Assembly: GCA_004524515.1 (NCBI GenBank)
Contig: SDNV01000080.1
Location: forward strand, 1-13,156
Origin: Promethearchaeota archaeon
GTDB taxonomy: Archaea > Asgardarchaeota > Lokiarchaeia > Sigynarchaeales > SOKP01
Direction of reading: 5' to 3'
DNA: 13,156 nucleotides
Shown here: positions 1 through 6,633 of the stretch, one piece after another
Numbering within the stretch: the first letter of the stretch is position 1
Layout: each line of letters begins with the position of its first letter
The notes under the pieces: generated by a model
What the model saw: only the letters and a program-made list of their open reading frames with translations
Told to the model about the DNA's origin: nothing
Database searches by the model: none
Made by a program: the position numbers and the translations under genes

Positions 1-122
1 ATACGATATTTTTTAGGAATCCGATTTTTAAAAATTGCCTCTTTCCCAAACCAATGACCGTAATAAAGGTTTGCCTCAGCACCTTTTCGAATAATTTTTT
101 CTTTAGTTATGCTGTGATTCAT
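1..122 (-). CDS. bud32: Bud32 KEOPS kinase/ATPase, N-terminal fragment (cut by window edge)
   Basis: The minus strand from 122 to the window edge encodes 40 residues with no stop. They include KGAEANLYYG, the glycine-rich ATP loop of Bud32 (family form GAEA), then an invariant-lysine-like stretch EAIFKNRIPKKYR that matches the Bud32 signature 'IKxRIPKxYR'. Bud32 (PRPK family) is the small atypical kinase/ATPase of the KEOPS complex and works with Kae1 in tRNA t6A synthesis. The ATG at 122-120 lies 8 nt after the kae1 stop, so the two genes are almost certainly cotranscribed. GGAGG overlaps the kae1 C-terminal codons about 14 nt before this ATG and could serve as a distant ribosome binding site. 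In several archaea Kae1 and Bud32 are fused; here they are separate. The catalytic HGD/DFG region lies outside the window. Confidence 0.88.
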   Translation of the reverse strand, partial: MNHSITKEKIIRKGAEANLYYGHWFGKEAIFKNRIPKKYR

Positions 123-130
123 TTTGTCTA

Positions 131-1144
131 CTAATACCTCCAAGGTATAGTAATATTATCCATTCTCTCCTTAGGTTTGATTAGGGTTTCAGATAACTCA
201 TGACCCCCTTCTACTTTATAACGTAAAACTCCTGTCCAACCTATCATAGCTCCATTATCTCCCGCATATTTTAAGGGTACGACAGCGAATCTCGCATTAT
301 GTTCAAGACTGATATATTCAATCATCTCCTGCAATCTTTTATTCGCAGCTACACCTCCAGTTAATAAAACTTCTTCTTTTTCAGTGTGTGCTAATGCTCG
401 TTCAGTAACTTCAGTTAACATCGCAAAACTTGTTTCTTGAACTGAATACGCGACATCATGTAGATTATATTTTTTCCCAAAGTCTTCCGATTCTATCAGT
501 CTCTTGGCTGCGGTATAAAGTCCAGAAAAAGATAAATCCATTCCTTTTACTACATATGGTAATGAAAGGTATTTATTTGAATTCCTAGCTAGTTTCTCAA
601 TTTTTGGACCTCCCGGATGTGTTAAATTCGCATCGCGTGCAAAGGAATCTATCATATTTCCTATGGGAAGATCTAAAGTTTCCCCAAAAATTTGATATCT
701 ACCAGATTCAAAAGCACTCACAATTGTATTCCCACCAGATACATATAAGGTAAGAGGATCTTCAACATTACACATTAATCGTCCTATCTCAATGTGAGCA
801 ACGCAATGATTTACACCAATAATAGGAATCTTTAATTTTTGGCTAACCATTCGAGCTACTAATGCGCCAATCTTCAATATAGGAGCTAAACCGGGACTTT
901 GACTAAAAGCAATTAAATCTACATCCTTAATCGATAAGCCCGCTTCTTTTAAAGCCCTTTCTATAACCAAATTAAAACTATTTAAATGATATTCTTTAAC
1001 TTGTACGGGATGAAGTCCGCCCTTCTCAGGAAAATATGTGTCATTAACAAGACTATAAATTTTTCCCTCAAAATCAACAACTCCTACAGAAAAAGTATGA
1101 GCTGTGCTTTCAATACCGAGGCATACCTTTTTACCGAATATCAT
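131..1144 (-). CDS. kae1: Kae1, tRNA N6-adenosine threonylcarbamoyltransferase (KEOPS subunit)
   Basis: Kae1 transfers the threonylcarbamoyl group to A37 of ANN-decoding tRNAs, giving t6A, within the cytoplasmic KEOPS complex. The 337-residue protein is full length for the archaeal family. It shows the ASKHA fold motifs: an N-terminal GIESTAHTFSVGV (residues 10-22), the metal-binding HxxxH as H113 and H117 in NHCVAHIEIG, the phosphate loop YVSGGNT (134-140), PIGNMIDSFAR (160-170), TGGVAANKRL (262-271), and AGDNGAMIG (294-302) with the conserved Asp ligand D296. The start is ATG at 1144, which begins the expected MxxKxxLGIE pattern; no strong Shine-Dalgarno precedes it. The gene follows a hairpin-plus-T7 element after rps27ae, so it may have its own promoter in the 112-nt spacer, and it is followed 8 nt later by bud32. 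No missing key residues were seen. Confidence 0.96.
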   Translation of the reverse strand: MIFGKKVCLGIESTAHTFSVGVVDFEGKIYSLVNDTYFPEKGGLHPVQVKEYHLNSFNLVIERALKEAGLSIKDVDLIAFSQSPGLAPILKIGALVARMVSQKLKIPIIGVNHCVAHIEIGRLMCNVEDPLTLYVSGGNTIVSAFESGRYQIFGETLDLPIGNMIDSFARDANLTHPGGPKIEKLARNSNKYLSLPYVVKGMDLSFSGLYTAAKRLIESEDFGKKYNLHDVAYSVQETSFAMLTEVTERALAHTEKEEVLLTGGVAANKRLQEMIEYISLEHNARFAVVPLKYAGDNGAMIGWTGVLRYKVEGGHELSETLIKPKERMDNITIPWRY

Positions 1145-1220
1145 AATATAGCCTAAATTTTCGATTCATGGAGGATTTTATTTCCTAAAAGAAGAGGATT
1201 GTTAGCAAATCAGTATATTG

Positions 1221-1252
1221 AAAAAAACCTAAATATTCCTTAGAATATTAGG
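1221..1252 (-). terminator. Intrinsic-type terminator after rps27ae
   Basis: On the minus strand, 4 nt after the rps27ae TAA stop, CCTAATATTC pairs with GAATATTTAGG: ten base pairs with one bulged base, around the loop TAAG. Seven consecutive T residues follow (plus-strand A7 at 1221-1227). Hairpin plus U-tract is the bacterial intrinsic form; archaeal RNA polymerase can terminate at the U-tract alone. The position between rps27ae and kae1 suggests a boundary or partial attenuation inside the gene block. Confidence 0.6.
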
Positions 1253-1256
1253 GTAT

Positions 1257-1487
1257 TTACATTGATTTAGTACGTTTACGGGGAGATCTTTTTTTGGATC
1301 CTCTGGATCCAGCGACAGAAGCACCCTTTTTACCTTTTCGTTTAAAAATAGTGTACCCACATTTTCCACAAGACCATCTATCATAATGATCTGCGAGAAA
1401 ATATCCAGTTCCACATTTTGGGCATGTCCTGTGAGTTCTTACTAATTGATCTCCTTCAATTTTATAATATTTTGATGCATCAGTCAT
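1257..1487 (-). CDS. rps27ae: Small ribosomal subunit protein eS31 (S27ae) with long basic C-terminal tail
   Basis: S27ae is a small zinc-ribbon protein of the archaeal/eukaryotic 30S/40S head. From the ATG at 1487 the protein is 76 residues. It begins with the family-typical [12 protein letters not shown] and carries the zinc ligands C22-x2-C25 and C40-x2-C43 in CPKCG and CGKCG, ending the core with YTIFK. A further 28 residues form a Gly/Ser/Lys/Arg-rich tail (about 49-76), longer than the usual archaeal protein of roughly 50-65 residues. An upstream in-frame ATG at 1520 overlaps the rps24e stop by 8 nt and would add [11 protein letters not shown]. That stretch does not look like an S27ae N terminus, so I prefer 1487, which leaves a 25-nt spacer; neither start has a clear Shine-Dalgarno. 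It is adjacent to rps24e, as in most archaea. Confidence 0.92.
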   Translation of the reverse strand: MTDASKYYKIEGDQLVRTHRTCPKCGTGYFLADHYDRWSCGKCGYTIFKRKGKKGASVAGSRGSKKRSPRKRTKSM

Positions 1488-1512
1488 AGTTAGTATATAA
1501 TTTATTTTTTTG

Positions 1513-1866
1513 TTATTCATTAAAAAGATGTTTATAGGGTTCTTTTTTTCTTTTTAGGTTATAAATCTCAGTTCTTTTTTCTTTTGGTAAATTTCTCACT
1601 CTGATATGAAATGGTTCAAATAATTCAATATCATTTTTATTATCATAAATATATATTTTGCCAATATCCTCTGTAGATCCAAAATACGTATTAATTTTTT
1701 TAATAATCGTCAAATTTTCATCAGAGCCTTTCATGGCAGCTATTTTCTTTTTAATTTCCATTCTATTAGGTGTTCCATTTCCAAAATGGATAATTTTAAC
1801 TTTTAATTCCACTCGATCTATCAAAGAATTCTTTTTTTCTTCTAAAATTTCGATATCAAAAGACAT
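1513..1866 (-). CDS. rps24e: Small ribosomal subunit protein eS24 (S24e)
   Basis: This 117-residue protein matches archaeal S24e in length and pattern: [20 protein letters not shown] at the N terminus, then [17 protein letters not shown], where family members have 'TPSRxEVRxKLAAxL'. The central [19 protein letters not shown] matches the conserved 'I.T.FG....G.A.VYD' segment. It is a component of the small ribosomal subunit. The C-terminal half is Lys/Arg-rich ([18 protein letters not shown]), as expected for rRNA binding. The ATG at 1866 is preceded by a weak AGGT only a few nt upstream. The 145-nt gap to the dephospho-CoA kinase gene upstream is AT-rich and could hold an internal promoter, but no TATA element stands out from the background there. 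Confidence 0.93.
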   Translation of the reverse strand: MSFDIEILEEKKNSLIDRVELKVKIIHFGNGTPNRMEIKKKIAAMKGSDENLTIIKKINTYFGSTEDIGKIYIYDNKNDIELFEPFHIRVRNLPKEKRTEIYNLKRKKEPYKHLFNE

Positions 1867-2011
1867 TGTTAACCTATAAAATTTTAACTACAATTATCTA
1901 ATTTTAAGAATAGATAAAAAATAAAATTTTGCTTTTTTAATTCAAATTAAGGGTTTTTAAAAATTAATAGAATAACATAAATGGAATAGTTGAAATGCTT
2001 TAGTTTAATCT

Positions 2012-2599
2012 TTAAATTTTTTCCATTAACGCGATATATTTTTTAACTCCTGTTTGAATACCTTTAGTAATATTGACCATTACTATCCCTTCAGGAATAT
2101 TATGCTTTGAGTCGGTTATTGGGGGTTGTCCATAAAAAACATAATTTTTAATATTCTTTTGAAGGGGGATTTCTAAAACTAAAGGAAGTACTAATAAGTC
2201 CTCTTCTCCCTCTGTAATTTTCAAAATTGTTCGTTTATTGGATAATATAATTTTTTTTAATAAGTTCCAACTTTCTTTAGGGATAGAGCCAGCAGGACTC
2301 TGAAATTCAATTACTTCTTCAAAAAAATCCCGATAGTCTATATTTATGTGATTTCTTTGAGTTTTCTCATCAATAATACAAAGTTTAATAAAAGATTTTA
2401 AAAAATTATTTGCTAAGAAGTCTTGGGTAACTATATCTCCAACCAAGTAAAAATTGATATTTGTATTTGTTTTAAAGAGCTCTTTAAAATAAGATTCAAT
2501 CTCTAATATTGTATCTTCTCGCTTACCAGAGATTAATTTTCCTAGGGGTTGAGAAAACTCATGTCTTTTCTTATGTGGGATTCCTAAATTATGATCCAT
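2012..2599 (-). CDS. GTP-dependent dephospho-CoA kinase (DUF359)
   Basis: Proteins of the DUF359 family are the archaeal dephospho-CoA kinases that use GTP to phosphorylate the ribose 3'-OH in the last step of CoA synthesis. They are unrelated to bacterial CoaE. The 195-residue sequence has the family motifs in order: QPLGKLISG (17-25), YLVGDIVT (51-58), IDEKTQR (76-82), SPAGSI (101-106), EGEEDLLVLP (130-139), FYGQPP (155-160) and EGIVMV (170-175). Between YGQP and EGIVMV lies a loop of about ten residues, apparently longer than the usual YGQPxEGVV form. The start is ATG at 2599. The gene sits between spt4 (58 nt upstream) and rps24e, an order common in archaea that supports the assignment. 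Confidence 0.9.
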   Translation of the reverse strand: MDHNLGIPHKKRHEFSQPLGKLISGKREDTILEIESYFKELFKTNTNINFYLVGDIVTQDFLANNFLKSFIKLCIIDEKTQRNHINIDYRDFFEEVIEFQSPAGSIPKESWNLLKKIILSNKRTILKITEGEEDLLVLPLVLEIPLQKNIKNYVFYGQPPITDSKHNIPEGIVMVNITKGIQTGVKKYIALMEKI

Positions 2600-2657
2600 T
2601 CACATCAAAAATACATTTTTTTTATTATTGGGATAAAAATAAAATTAAGTAAAATTT

Positions 2658-2849
2658 TTAGCGAACACGTAGAGCGTATTTACCTGGTACTCCTACTTTT
2701 AAATATTCCGCAATTTTAGATTCTTGGGGTTTGAAAATAATAACCTCGCCATGATAATCTTCACTAAGTGTGTGAGTTTTACACTTGGGGCAGATAACAT
2801 CATTCTTCGTGATGATATGGCAAGTTTTACATGCTTTTTCTTTAGTCAA
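2658..2849 (-). CDS. spt4: Transcription elongation factor Spt4 (RpoE'')
   Basis: Spt4 is the zinc-ribbon partner of Spt5 and stimulates processivity of archaeal RNA polymerase. The 63-residue protein has C7-x2-C10 (CKTC) and C20-x2-C23 (CPKC), the segment LSEDYHGEVIIFKPQESKIAEYL, and the family-typical ending GKYALRVR. The length is normal for archaeal Spt4. The start codon is TTG at 2849-2847, chosen because a strong AGGTGG lies 5 nt upstream and there is no ATG before the first cysteine pair. It follows rpo7 after 34 nt, the usual archaeal rpoE1-rpoE2 arrangement. Confidence 0.95.
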   Translation of the reverse strand: MTKEKACKTCHIITKNDVICPKCKTHTLSEDYHGEVIIFKPQESKIAEYLKVGVPGKYALRVR

Positions 2850-2854
2850 TTAAA

Positions 2855-2860
2855 CCACCT
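2855..2860 (-). promoter_or_regulatory. Shine-Dalgarno site of spt4
   Basis: AGGTGG on the minus strand, complementary to the 3' end of 16S rRNA, ends 5 nt before the TTG codon at 2849. This spacing settles the non-ATG start of spt4. Confidence 0.75.
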
Positions 2861-2883
2861 ATGATTACATTCTTTATTATACA

Positions 2884-3477
2884 TTATTTTTCTTTAGTAT
2901 TTTTTTTAGTGTCATCATTTTCTTCTTCCGATGTTAAATCTTCAATATCCTGTTCAATCCAATCTTGTTTTCCTAAAAACTTTTGTCGCATCGTTAAACC
3001 CAATTTTCCGCTACGACCCGTTCCCAAGCTTACCGCTATTATCCTTGCTCTTACAAGGTCATTTACTTCAAGAACTTTGCCGGTTTCCTTTCCAATAAAT
3101 CTATTTCCAACAGCTTCATAAGAAATATAATCATCACATATCTGAGAGACATGAACTAACCCATCAAGGGGTCCAAGTCTAATAAAGGCCCCAAAATCAA
3201 CAATTTCGACAATGTTGCCCTCAATAACCTCAGAGATTGATGGTTTAAAGGAAAGAATTGTAAATTCAACGTCATGGAACGTATTTGGCTGTCCAGGAAT
3301 GATTACTCCAGGCCCTACACTAAGAACATCAACTACAGCGATTATAAAGCCGTAATCCTTTGTAATAATGCCCTCATAATCTTCACTTAAGATTATATGA
3401 GCGGATGTTTCCTTTGGACTGTCAAAGAGAAATGGAGGTATTTCCACACGTCCAAGCAAAGTAATAAGTTTAAACAT
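2884..3477 (-). CDS. rpo7: DNA-directed RNA polymerase subunit Rpo7 (RpoE')
   Basis: Rpo7 (RPB7 counterpart) forms the polymerase stalk with Rpo4 and binds nascent RNA. The 197-residue protein begins with MFKLITLLGRVEIPP, the start of the tip domain, and continues through IGxGxxxPGxG-like sequence (VLSVGPGVIIPGQ, 51-63). The S1 RNA-binding domain follows (about 82-165), with EIVDFGAFIRLGPLDGLVHV (91-110) and KLGLTMRQKFLGKQDWIE. The last 25 residues are a highly acidic tail with lysines. The ATG at 3477 has AAGGTGA 10 nt upstream, so the start is well supported. It heads the rpo7-spt4-DUF359-rps24e-rps27ae series, and the upstream spacer is the probable promoter region for the whole series. 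Confidence 0.96.
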   Translation of the reverse strand: MFKLITLLGRVEIPPFLFDSPKETSAHIILSEDYEGIITKDYGFIIAVVDVLSVGPGVIIPGQPNTFHDVEFTILSFKPSISEVIEGNIVEIVDFGAFIRLGPLDGLVHVSQICDDYISYEAVGNRFIGKETGKVLEVNDLVRARIIAVSLGTGRSGKLGLTMRQKFLGKQDWIEQDIEDLTSEEENDDTKKNTKEK

Positions 3478-3487
3478 TTAGCTTAGT

Positions 3488-3494
3488 TCACCTT
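3488..3494 (-). promoter_or_regulatory. Shine-Dalgarno site of rpo7
   Basis: AAGGTGA on the minus strand lies 10 nt before the rpo7 ATG. It is a near-perfect anti-16S match and shows that the first gene of the block is translated from a leadered mRNA. Confidence 0.7.
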
Positions 3495-3530
3495 TTTGGT
3501 TAATCTATTTGGAATTTGCTTAATTTAATT

Positions 3531-3630
3531 AAATATGATAAAATTTAGAATATAAAATTAAATAAATCATTTTAGATATATTTTAGCACCGAATATGATA
3601 AAACTTAGATATAGGAGTAAAATATATCAT
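3531..3630. repeat. Two imperfect 40-bp direct repeats upstream of rpo7
   Basis: Positions 3531-3570 and 3591-3630 are near copies. Both begin with (A/G)AATATGATAAAA, then (T/C)TTAGA, then an AT-rich middle that aligns with small gaps, and both end with AATA(A/T)ATCAT. The period is 60 bp. Each unit is bounded by ATGATA and ATCAT, which are partly inverted copies of one another. The pair lies about 55-150 nt upstream of the rpo7 start and could be an operator or a relic duplication. The region is very AT-rich, so chance contributes to the match. Confidence 0.4.
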
Positions 3631-3809
3631 AAAATTAATATTTTTCTAATAAAGTCTGGAAAGACAAAGTTTTTTAAGTAATTTTAGTTAATTTTAAGGA
3701 TTTTATTTATAATCGAAAAAAACCGATAGTAATATACAAATTTGAATTTTTAGGATATACAGTTTCCTTAAAAAATGAATATTTCGAAAATTTAATCTCT
3801 TAAAACAAT

Positions 3810-4178
3810 TCAGATTAATTTAGCGATTTTTTCGCATGTTCTTTTACAATCCAGAAAGATCAGACCCAATCTGACGTCTTTTGTAGTTGAGACGGTCAAA
3901 ACCGCATTTTGTCCTGCGGATAAAACAAGCAAATATCCACTGGAGCCCTTCACATAAACTTGTTCAAATTCTCCTTTATTCATCTCTAAAGCAGCCCGCT
4001 CTGCTAAACTTAAAAGGGCAGCGGTCATTGCCGCAATTCGCGTTTCATCAACACCTTGTGGTAATGCTGAAGCAATTGGTAAACCCTCAACAGAAACTAT
4101 TGCGGCGGCTTTAACCTCGGGAATTGCTGCTAAAAGTTTTTTAAGTATAGTATCTAATGATTCCGGGGTTGACTCCAT
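3810..4178 (-). CDS. Roadblock/LC7 domain protein
   Basis: The 122 residues form a single roadblock/LC7 domain. An N-terminal helix (SLDTILKKLLAAIP) leads into the strand and turn VKAAAIVSVEGLPIASALP, then the long helix ETRIAAMTAALLSLAERAALEM and the pair of strands EQVYVKGSSGYLLVLSAG and NAVLTVSTT. A C-terminal helix (LDCKRTCEKIAKLI) closes the domain. Roadblock proteins dimerise and bind small GTPases; bacterial MglB acts as a GAP for MglA, and LAMTOR/Ragulator members scaffold Rag GTPases. A role with the GTPases further along the window is inferred from family knowledge only. The ATG at 4178 has GGAG about 12 nt upstream. Two lines of the gene that I counted are 40-43% GC, against about 28% in a line of the kinase gene, suggesting stronger codon selection or a different history. 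Confidence 0.92.
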   Translation of the reverse strand: MESTPESLDTILKKLLAAIPEVKAAAIVSVEGLPIASALPQGVDETRIAAMTAALLSLAERAALEMNKGEFEQVYVKGSSGYLLVLSAGQNAVLTVSTTKDVRLGLIFLDCKRTCEKIAKLI

Positions 4179-4475
4179 GGAAAAAGGTTACTCCACAAAT
4201 TAATTTGGGATATTAAATATATTCTTTTATTGTTTTTAATGTTTTTATTTTTTTTTAAGTTTTTCTTAATTAATTCTAAAATTAATAATATTTAATTTTT
4301 TAGCTTTTTTTTTAGAGAATTTATTAATTGTTTCATAGTTAACTACTTAATAAACAAGAATTCTACCAAGGTTCTGGAAAATGTATCTTTTTTTATTTGT
4401 TAAGTGCTGAATTTATTATTTATATTACCAATAAATGAGTAGTAATGTCATAAAATTTAATTTATATCAAAATTT
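4179..4475. promoter_or_regulatory. Divergent promoter region between roadblock and kinase genes
   Basis: These 297 nt are almost entirely A/T and separate two divergent genes. For the roadblock gene a minus-strand TATA-like sequence, ATATATTTAATA (plus 4211-4222), lies 33-44 nt before the ATG, which would give a very short leader. For the kinase the nearest TATA-like sequence, TTTATATC (4461-4468), is too close to the TTG start, so its promoter is unresolved. No RNA gene was recognised. Confidence 0.45.
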
Positions 4476-5669
4476 TTGAACAAATATACTGTAATAATAG
4501 CTGTGGTAATAATAATTACATATCTAGAAATTTTAGCCATTACATATGACTTTCTTTTTACATTATTCTTCTTTTTCTTAGCTGCTATTATGTTTTTTAT
4601 AGCTTTTAAAGGTCATACTGCTAAAAACCATTATGGAAGTAGTTCGACTACAGTTAGTGGGTTTATTTTGATTTTATTTGGACTTTATAATGCAATTTTT
4701 GGATTTTTTCCACAACCTGTAGCTGGTTTTATGATGTGGTGGATTGGAATAATTTTTATCAGCAATCTAATTTTTAGTGTAATTATTCGAAAAGAGCTTA
4801 AAAATATACGGTTAGAATTACAAAAAATGAATGTTTCTGCTTCAGAAAATCATAAAAAATCAGCATTAAGAAGATTTGTTGAATTGATGACAGAAGAAAA
4901 TCCTTATCAAGAATGTATCTCTCTCAAGATGGAGGCTGTAAGAAAAAGTTTTCATTTATCAGGAATTTTGATTATTTTGACATTTTTCGGATTCTTTTTT
5001 TTACCTCCTTTAACTCAAATGGCTAATCAAAATATAATATTATTTATAGATGATACAAAATGGCTTTATGGAATTTTATGGGGAGATCCTGATAAATATC
5101 CGTATAGGAAAAATAATTTTCAAGCTGTTATTGATCTCACGATGTTTGCTTTATTTGGCTCCTTATTCTTTGCCATTATTCCTGATATAATACGAGTTAT
5201 ATGGGGGCCCGAATATTCATTGTTAAATTTTTTAACGAAAGCAATTTTAAGAAATAAAGAATATAATTCAATTGGACCTCAAATTTTTTTATTGATTGGT
5301 GTGACGTTTTCTTATAGCCTTTATTTTATAGGGTTAGTACATTATCTCGTAGTTTTTACAGGGATAATAATTGCGTGTTTTTCAGACGGGATAGCAGCAT
5401 TAATAGGAAGATTTTTTGGAAAACATAAAATCAATTGTATAGGAGGGGATATTAAATCAGTCGAGGGCTTTATAGCTGGAACGCTAAGTGCATTTATAAT
5501 AGGTTTAATATTATTGGGACCCGTATATGCGCTAATAGCTGCTTTAATATTCTTTTTATTAGATTATTTTCCAATGGTCATTGCCGATAATATTTTAAAT
5601 CCAATAGTTGTTATATTAGGAATTAGTGTTGGTATTTTGCTTATTGGATTACCGATTGGATGGTTTTAA
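4476..5669 (+). CDS. Polytopic CTP-dependent polyprenol/dolichol kinase-like protein
   Basis: The 397-residue protein is an integral membrane protein. Its C-terminal two thirds match the dolichol/phytol kinase and DGK1 superfamily: RKSFHLSG (156-163, family RKxxHxxxG), then FSDGIAALIGRFFGKHKI (302-319), K-S-V-E-G (327-331, family KSxEG) and ADNILNP (370-376, family DNxxxP). These motifs bind CTP and Mg and phosphorylate a membrane alcohol, so a polyprenol kinase supplying lipid carriers for glycosylation, or a phytol/prenol or diacylglycerol-type kinase, is possible; the substrate cannot be read from sequence. About four N-terminal hydrophobic segments (6-30, 31-44, 59-79, 85-104) and a charged linker (105-155) precede the kinase core. 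That makes it longer than the compact archaeal forms of about 200 residues. An in-frame stop at 4458 leaves TTG at 4476 as the first usable start; the next Met (39) would remove a membrane helix. Confidence 0.82.
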   Translation: MNKYTVIIAVVIIITYLEILAITYDFLFTLFFFFLAAIMFFIAFKGHTAKNHYGSSSTTVSGFILILFGLYNAIFGFFPQPVAGFMMWWIGIIFISNLIFSVIIRKELKNIRLELQKMNVSASENHKKSALRRFVELMTEENPYQECISLKMEAVRKSFHLSGILIILTFFGFFFLPPLTQMANQNIILFIDDTKWLYGILWGDPDKYPYRKNNFQAVIDLTMFALFGSLFFAIIPDIIRVIWGPEYSLLNFLTKAILRNKEYNSIGPQIFLLIGVTFSYSLYFIGLVHYLVVFTGIIIACFSDGIAALIGRFFGKHKINCIGGDIKSVEGFIAGTLSAFIIGLILLGPVYALIAALIFFLLDYFPMVIADNILNPIVVILGISVGILLIGLPIGWF

Positions 5670-5733
5670 GTTTATTAATAATACTAGATGATATTAAATC
5701 TAAAGCAATAAAAATCATATTCTCTTATCTTAT

Positions 5734-6582
5734 GTGACAATGAAAGTGTTAATGGATGAATTAAAGAATATAAAACTAGCGATTTTTGATTTGGATGGGG
5801 TAATATATCGAGGGAAAAAGTTAATTCTAAATTCTGATAAAGTTATAGAAGAACTCAAAAAACATGCTATTAAAGTGGTATATTATTCCAACAACTCAAC
5901 TATTACCCGAGAAATGTATGTAAAGCGTTTACAAAATTTTAATATCCCAAGCAAAATTTCTGATTTTTACACAAGTGCTTCAATTACATCAGTTGAAATT
6001 TCAAAAATCAAAAAGGAATCCATAATCTTTGTTATCGGAGAAACTGGTTTGAGAGAGGAGTTGAAAGCGATGGGTCATACCATTGTTACTAATGCGTCTG
6101 ATTATAAGGATGTAGATTTTGTAATTGTTGGTCTGGACAGAGATTTTAAATATCAAAACTTAGCGATCGCTCAAAAATGTATTTTGGAAGGAAAAGCACA
6201 GTTTTACGCTACAAATACCGATGTTACATTACCTGCGGATTCGGGGCTTTTACCTGGAGCGGGGGTTATGGTTAATGCGGTTGAAACTTGTACTGCAAAA
6301 AAACCACTTAAAATTTTCGGAAAACCTTATCCTTACGGAATTGAAATGATATTAAAGGATACAAATACCACTCCTAATGAAGTATGCATTTTTGGGGATC
6401 GTTTAAATACGGATATTTTAGCAGGTAATTGTGCGGGTATAATAACTGCTGTTGTTTTAACCGGTGTTTCAACAAGAAAAGAAATTGTAGATTTAATTAA
6501 CCAATCTCAAAAAATTAATTCATTAGATAAAGATTTAATTCCAGATTTAGTCTTAGACTCATTAAATAACATATTTAAATAA
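5734..6582 (+). CDS. HAD-IIA family phosphatase (NagD / phosphoglycolate phosphatase-like)
   Basis: The 282-residue protein has all HAD motifs. Motif I is FDLDGVIYRG with nucleophile D19 and acid/base D21. Motif II is YYSNNST (50-56). The motif III lysine region is IFGKPYPYG (195-202), and motif IV is FGDRLNTDILAG (220-231). The C2A-type cap lies between motifs II and III (about 70-190) and includes the family-typical ATNTDVTLPADSGLLPGAG. Members dephosphorylate small sugar phosphates, phosphoglycolate, p-nitrophenyl phosphate or glycerol phosphate; the substrate here is unknown. The first in-frame start is GTG at 5734, but ATG at 5740 is only two codons downstream and equally likely. It follows the kinase gene after 64 nt on the same strand with no obvious terminator, so cotranscription is possible. 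Confidence 0.9.
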   Translation: MTMKVLMDELKNIKLAIFDLDGVIYRGKKLILNSDKVIEELKKHAIKVVYYSNNSTITREMYVKRLQNFNIPSKISDFYTSASITSVEISKIKKESIIFVIGETGLREELKAMGHTIVTNASDYKDVDFVIVGLDRDFKYQNLAIAQKCILEGKAQFYATNTDVTLPADSGLLPGAGVMVNAVETCTAKKPLKIFGKPYPYGIEMILKDTNTTPNEVCIFGDRLNTDILAGNCAGIITAVVLTGVSTRKEIVDLINQSQKINSLDKDLIPDLVLDSLNNIFK

Positions 6583-6596
6583 TGTTTTTCTTAATT

Positions 6597-6619
6597 CAAG
6601 AATTTTTAATTTATTCTTG
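6597..6619. terminator. Inverted repeat between convergent genes, possible bidirectional terminator
   Basis: CAAGAAT (6597-6603) and ATTCTTG (6613-6619) form a perfect 7-bp stem with a 9-nt A/T loop. It lies centrally in the 51-nt gap between the stops of the HAD gene and the convergent 406-residue gene. T-rich stretches flank it on both strands. The position fits a shared terminator, but the stem is short. Confidence 0.4.
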
Positions 6620-6633
6620 TAGTATTATGTGAA

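Larger units (their letters stand above)
3478..3809. other. Intergenic spacer between rpo7 and the roadblock gene
   Basis: This 332-nt stretch has no supportable gene. It holds the rpo7 ribosome binding site, the 40-bp direct repeats, and several AT-rich TATA-like candidates on the minus strand that cannot be ranked by eye. Nearer the roadblock gene there is a weak inverted repeat, TTTTTAGGA (3747-3755) against TCCTTAAAAA (3765-3775, one bulge), which could be part of that gene's 3' end. Confidence 0.6.

Noticed and set aside
1229..1414. Minus-strand 61-residue frame overlapping rps27ae
   Set aside because: It covers the same bases as the zinc-ribbon protein in another frame and includes the terminator hairpin.
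1658..1879. Plus-strand 73-residue hydrophobic frame
   Set aside because: Antisense of rps24e; the hydrophobicity comes from reversed Lys-rich codons.
2861..3121. Plus-strand reading frame of 86 residues
   Set aside because: It is antisense to rpo7, whose S1 domain is unmistakable; low-complexity Phe/Ser composition is expected from the acidic, Lys-rich tail read backwards.
3887..4114. Plus-strand reading frame of 75 residues
   Set aside because: Antisense of the roadblock domain, with no independent support.
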